From assembly GCA_937950565.1 (NCBI GenBank), contig CALFCS010000125.1, positions 1 to 7,266 of the forward strand: 7,266 nucleotides of DNA, in the 5' to 3' direction. Source of the stretch: an uncultured Lachnospiraceae bacterium. Its GTDB lineage: Bacteria > Bacillota > Clostridia > Lachnospirales > Lachnospiraceae. Below the pieces are notes generated by a model that saw only the letters and a program-made list of their open reading frames with translations, was not told the DNA's origin and ran no database searches. The position numbers and the translations under genes were made by a program. Positions 5,945 to 7,266 of this stretch are shown piece by piece (positions within the stretch are counted from its first letter, which is position 1; each line of letters begins with the position of its first letter).

Positions 5945-6050
5945 CTGACAGCGGATGCGAAGGCACATCGCAAATCCGCTTTACAGGGATTTTTCGTCCA
6001 ATGGCAACTTCCCGTCCATTGACACTTTACGCATGACTTCTACTCTGTTC
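5945..6050 (-). ncRNA. Tetrahydrofolate (THF) riboswitch
   Basis: The minus-strand RNA carries the conserved blocks of the folate riboswitch in order: AGAGUAG, GCGUAAAGUG, a loop GGGAAGUUG, ACGAA, and the 3' block GCAUCCGCUGU. Visible helices are a short P1 (ACAG at 6048-6045 with CUGU at 5951-5948), P3 (UCAAUGG with CCAUUGG, 7 bp closing the GGGAAGUUG loop) and a stem AAAUCC/GGAUUU after ACGAA. P2 forms with bulges. The P3 loop GGGAAG can pair imperfectly with GCAUCC, as in the known pseudoknot. It sits about 20 bases after the predicted transcription start and upstream of folate genes, exactly where this class occurs in Firmicutes. Binding of reduced folate would be expected to favour the downstream terminator and turn the operon off. 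Confidence 0.92.
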
Positions 6051-6075
6051 ACATCTATTTGTTTTTGCATCTTTT

Positions 6076-6104
6076 ACTATATCTGTTATACTGCCAATTG
6101 TCAA
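6076..6104 (-). promoter_or_regulatory. Promoter of the folate operon
   Basis: On the minus strand TTGACA (6104-6099) and TATAGT (6081-6076) are separated by exactly 17 bases, a near-consensus sigma-70 promoter. Transcription would start near 6069, about 20 bases before the THF riboswitch. A small palindrome, CCTGTT-AAA-AACAGG (6120-6106), abuts the -35 and has no T-run after it. It could be a regulator site or chance. Confidence 0.85.
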
Positions 6105-6148
6105 TCCTGTTTTTAACAGGGCGTTATACATTGTAATTTGCAGTTTTA

Positions 6149-6175
6149 TTAAAATCCGGCTGGTTTTTCAGCCGG
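6149..6175 (-). terminator. Hairpin at the end of the MATE gene, possible terminator
   Basis: CCGGCTG (6156-6162) and CAGCCGG (6169-6175) form a 7-bp GC-rich stem with a 6-base loop. On the minus strand it is followed by ATTTTAATAAAA. The stem lies inside the last codons of the transporter gene. The T-run is short, so termination is probable but may be partial. Confidence 0.5.
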
Positions 6176-7266
6176 CCACGATTTTCTGAGTGCCGCATAG
6201 GAAATTAGAAAGTTGGCAAACCAGCCGGCCGGTACAGCAAGCCATACATATGCAATGCCAAAACGCGGAGCACATATAAGGGCAACCAACAGACGGATTG
6301 CAAGATTTACCATATTAGCAATGAGGAATGGTCGCATGATTCCAAGTCCACGAAGAACCCCGTCTGTTGCCATCTTGATACCCATAAAAATGAAAAAATA
6401 GCCAAGCCATTTCATATAATCCCCGGACACCTGATATGCTAAATCGGTTCCATCCTTACCCAGGAATAACGAAGAAATCTGAGTATGTAATGTTTCAATC
6501 ACTATAAAGGCAAGAACTGCAAAACATATATCTAATACAATTGCAGCATGGTATCCTTTTTTGATACGCTGGTTCTGTTTTGCACCCAGATTCTGGGAAA
6601 CATATGGTGAAACGGCATTTCCAATGGATACAAAAATCAGGGAAAAAACATTTTCTACTCTCATTGTTGCCGAATAACCTGCAAGCGCCTGTGTACCGAA
6701 TGGATTTACAACCGCCTGTACTATCATCATGCCAATCGATACTGTAGACTGCTGCAAAACAGATGGTACAGCAATTTGAAGCATTGAATATAACTCCTGC
6801 CTGTCAAACCGTTTAAAGCTGCTTTTATACCGGCGCATCCGGCAAAAGAAAATCAGAAGTGAAAAAACAGCAGAAATCCCCTGTGCAATCAGCGTTGCAA
6901 GCGCTGCACCAAACACGCCAAGCCTTAAGCCTGCTACCATCCAAAAATCCATAAAAATATTCAGAATAGAAGAAAATATCAGAAGTCCCAGCGGAATCTT
7001 TGACTCACCGATTGAGGTGAACATCGTTGAAAGGATATTATACATAAACAAAAACGGAAATCCTACAAAATAAACACGCAGGTATAATACTGCTTCATCC
7101 AGTATATCAGCAGGTGTCTGTAATGCATTCATCATTATATTAGAAAATCCAAAACCAAATACACCCAGAAGTATGCTTAGAATCAGAAAACTAATCAATG
7201 ATGTTGATACGATTGTTTTCATTTTACTATAATCCCTGGCTCCAAAATAGCGGCTCACAAGCACGC
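6149..7266 (-). CDS. MATE-family multidrug/cation antiporter, N-terminus beyond window
   Basis: This is an inner-membrane transporter of the MATE family, which exports organic cations, drugs or metabolites in exchange for Na+ or H+. About 371 residues are visible and the frame stays open to the right edge. The GTG at 7264 is therefore an internal valine, and roughly 70-90 N-terminal residues (about two membrane helices) of a normal 440-460 are outside. The two halves repeat each other as in all MATE proteins: SRYFGARDYSKM (4-15) mirrors SQNLGAKQNQRI (223-234), and TSIGESKIPLGLL (83-95) mirrors RGLGIMRPFLIAN (305-317). About ten hydrophobic segments are present. The gene ends at a hairpin and the fol promoter lies downstream, so it appears transcriptionally separate. 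The substrate cannot be told from sequence. Confidence 0.93.
   Translation of the reverse strand, partial: VLVSRYFGARDYSKMKTIVSTSLISFLILSILLGVFGFGFSNIMMNALQTPADILDEAVLYLRVYFVGFPFLFMYNILSTMFTSIGESKIPLGLLIFSSILNIFMDFWMVAGLRLGVFGAALATLIAQGISAVFSLLIFFCRMRRYKSSFKRFDRQELYSMLQIAVPSVLQQSTVSIGMMIVQAVVNPFGTQALAGYSATMRVENVFSLIFVSIGNAVSPYVSQNLGAKQNQRIKKGYHAAIVLDICFAVLAFIVIETLHTQISSLFLGKDGTDLAYQVSGDYMKWLGYFFIFMGIKMATDGVLRGLGIMRPFLIANMVNLAIRLLVALICAPRFGIAYVWLAVPAGWFANFLISYAALRKSWPAEKPAGF

Noticed and set aside
6106..6120. CCTGTT-AAA-AACAGG hairpin as a terminator for the MATE gene
   Set aside because: Only 6 bp, a 3-base loop and no T-run on the minus strand; it abuts the -35 box, so at most a possible operator.
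7262..7264. GTG at 7264 as the true start of the MATE transporter
   Set aside because: The frame is open to the window edge, and the sequence after it (LVSRYFGARDY) corresponds to an internal region that follows the first membrane helices of MATE proteins.
1..7266. CRISPR arrays, tRNA or rRNA genes, transposases, prophage or toxin-antitoxin genes
   Set aside because: I looked for repeated spacers, tRNA-like cloverleafs and mobile-element or defence proteins on both strands and saw none; the window is metabolic and transport genes.

Overview
The window looks like chromosome of a gut-type Firmicute, most likely a Lachnospiraceae-like clostridium. The reasons are the moderately AT-rich sequence, AGGAGG/GAGG ribosome binding sites, a short-form (355-residue) mannonate dehydratase, and a tetrahydrofolate (THF) riboswitch in front of a folate operon. 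I assign the taxon by gene style only. Every gene I can support lies on the minus strand, so the window reads biologically from right to left.

From right to left: (1) 7266-6149 holds the C-terminal part of a MATE-family efflux transporter, cut by the window edge and ending in a hairpin. (2) 6104-5874 is a regulatory region: a good sigma-70 promoter (TTGACA-17-TATAGT), a THF riboswitch (about 6050-5945) and an intrinsic terminator hairpin (5937-5898) that fits as its expression platform. (3) 5873-5811 is a 20-codon reading frame whose sequence matches the N-terminus of GTP cyclohydrolase I (FolE). I read it as the stump of a deleted folE, and its TGA overlaps the ATG of the next gene. (4) 5814-2293 is a folate operon: an HD-domain hydrolase, folP, a folB-folK fusion, and folC. 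(5) 2252-2224 is a promoter overlapped by two tandem copies of an 11-bp near-palindrome, placed to drive (6) uxuA (2170-1103) and uxuB (955 to the left edge), the two enzymes that convert D-fructuronate to 2-keto-3-deoxygluconate in hexuronate catabolism.

The fol genes cover the steps from dihydroneopterin to polyglutamylated folate. The first step (FolE) is present only as a fragment, and the removal of phosphate from dihydroneopterin triphosphate has no recognised dedicated gene here. The HD protein is a positional candidate for that step. The riboswitch would shut the operon down when reduced folate is plentiful.

The least explained feature is a short repeated element found directly before folB (4478-4424) and before uxuB (1030-956). 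The two copies share both ends, carry the GAGG ribosome binding site at the same distance from the downstream start codon, and both begin with ATGGCAGATGAGAAAT. They look like two members of a small dispersed intergenic repeat family that now supplies translation starts to unrelated genes.
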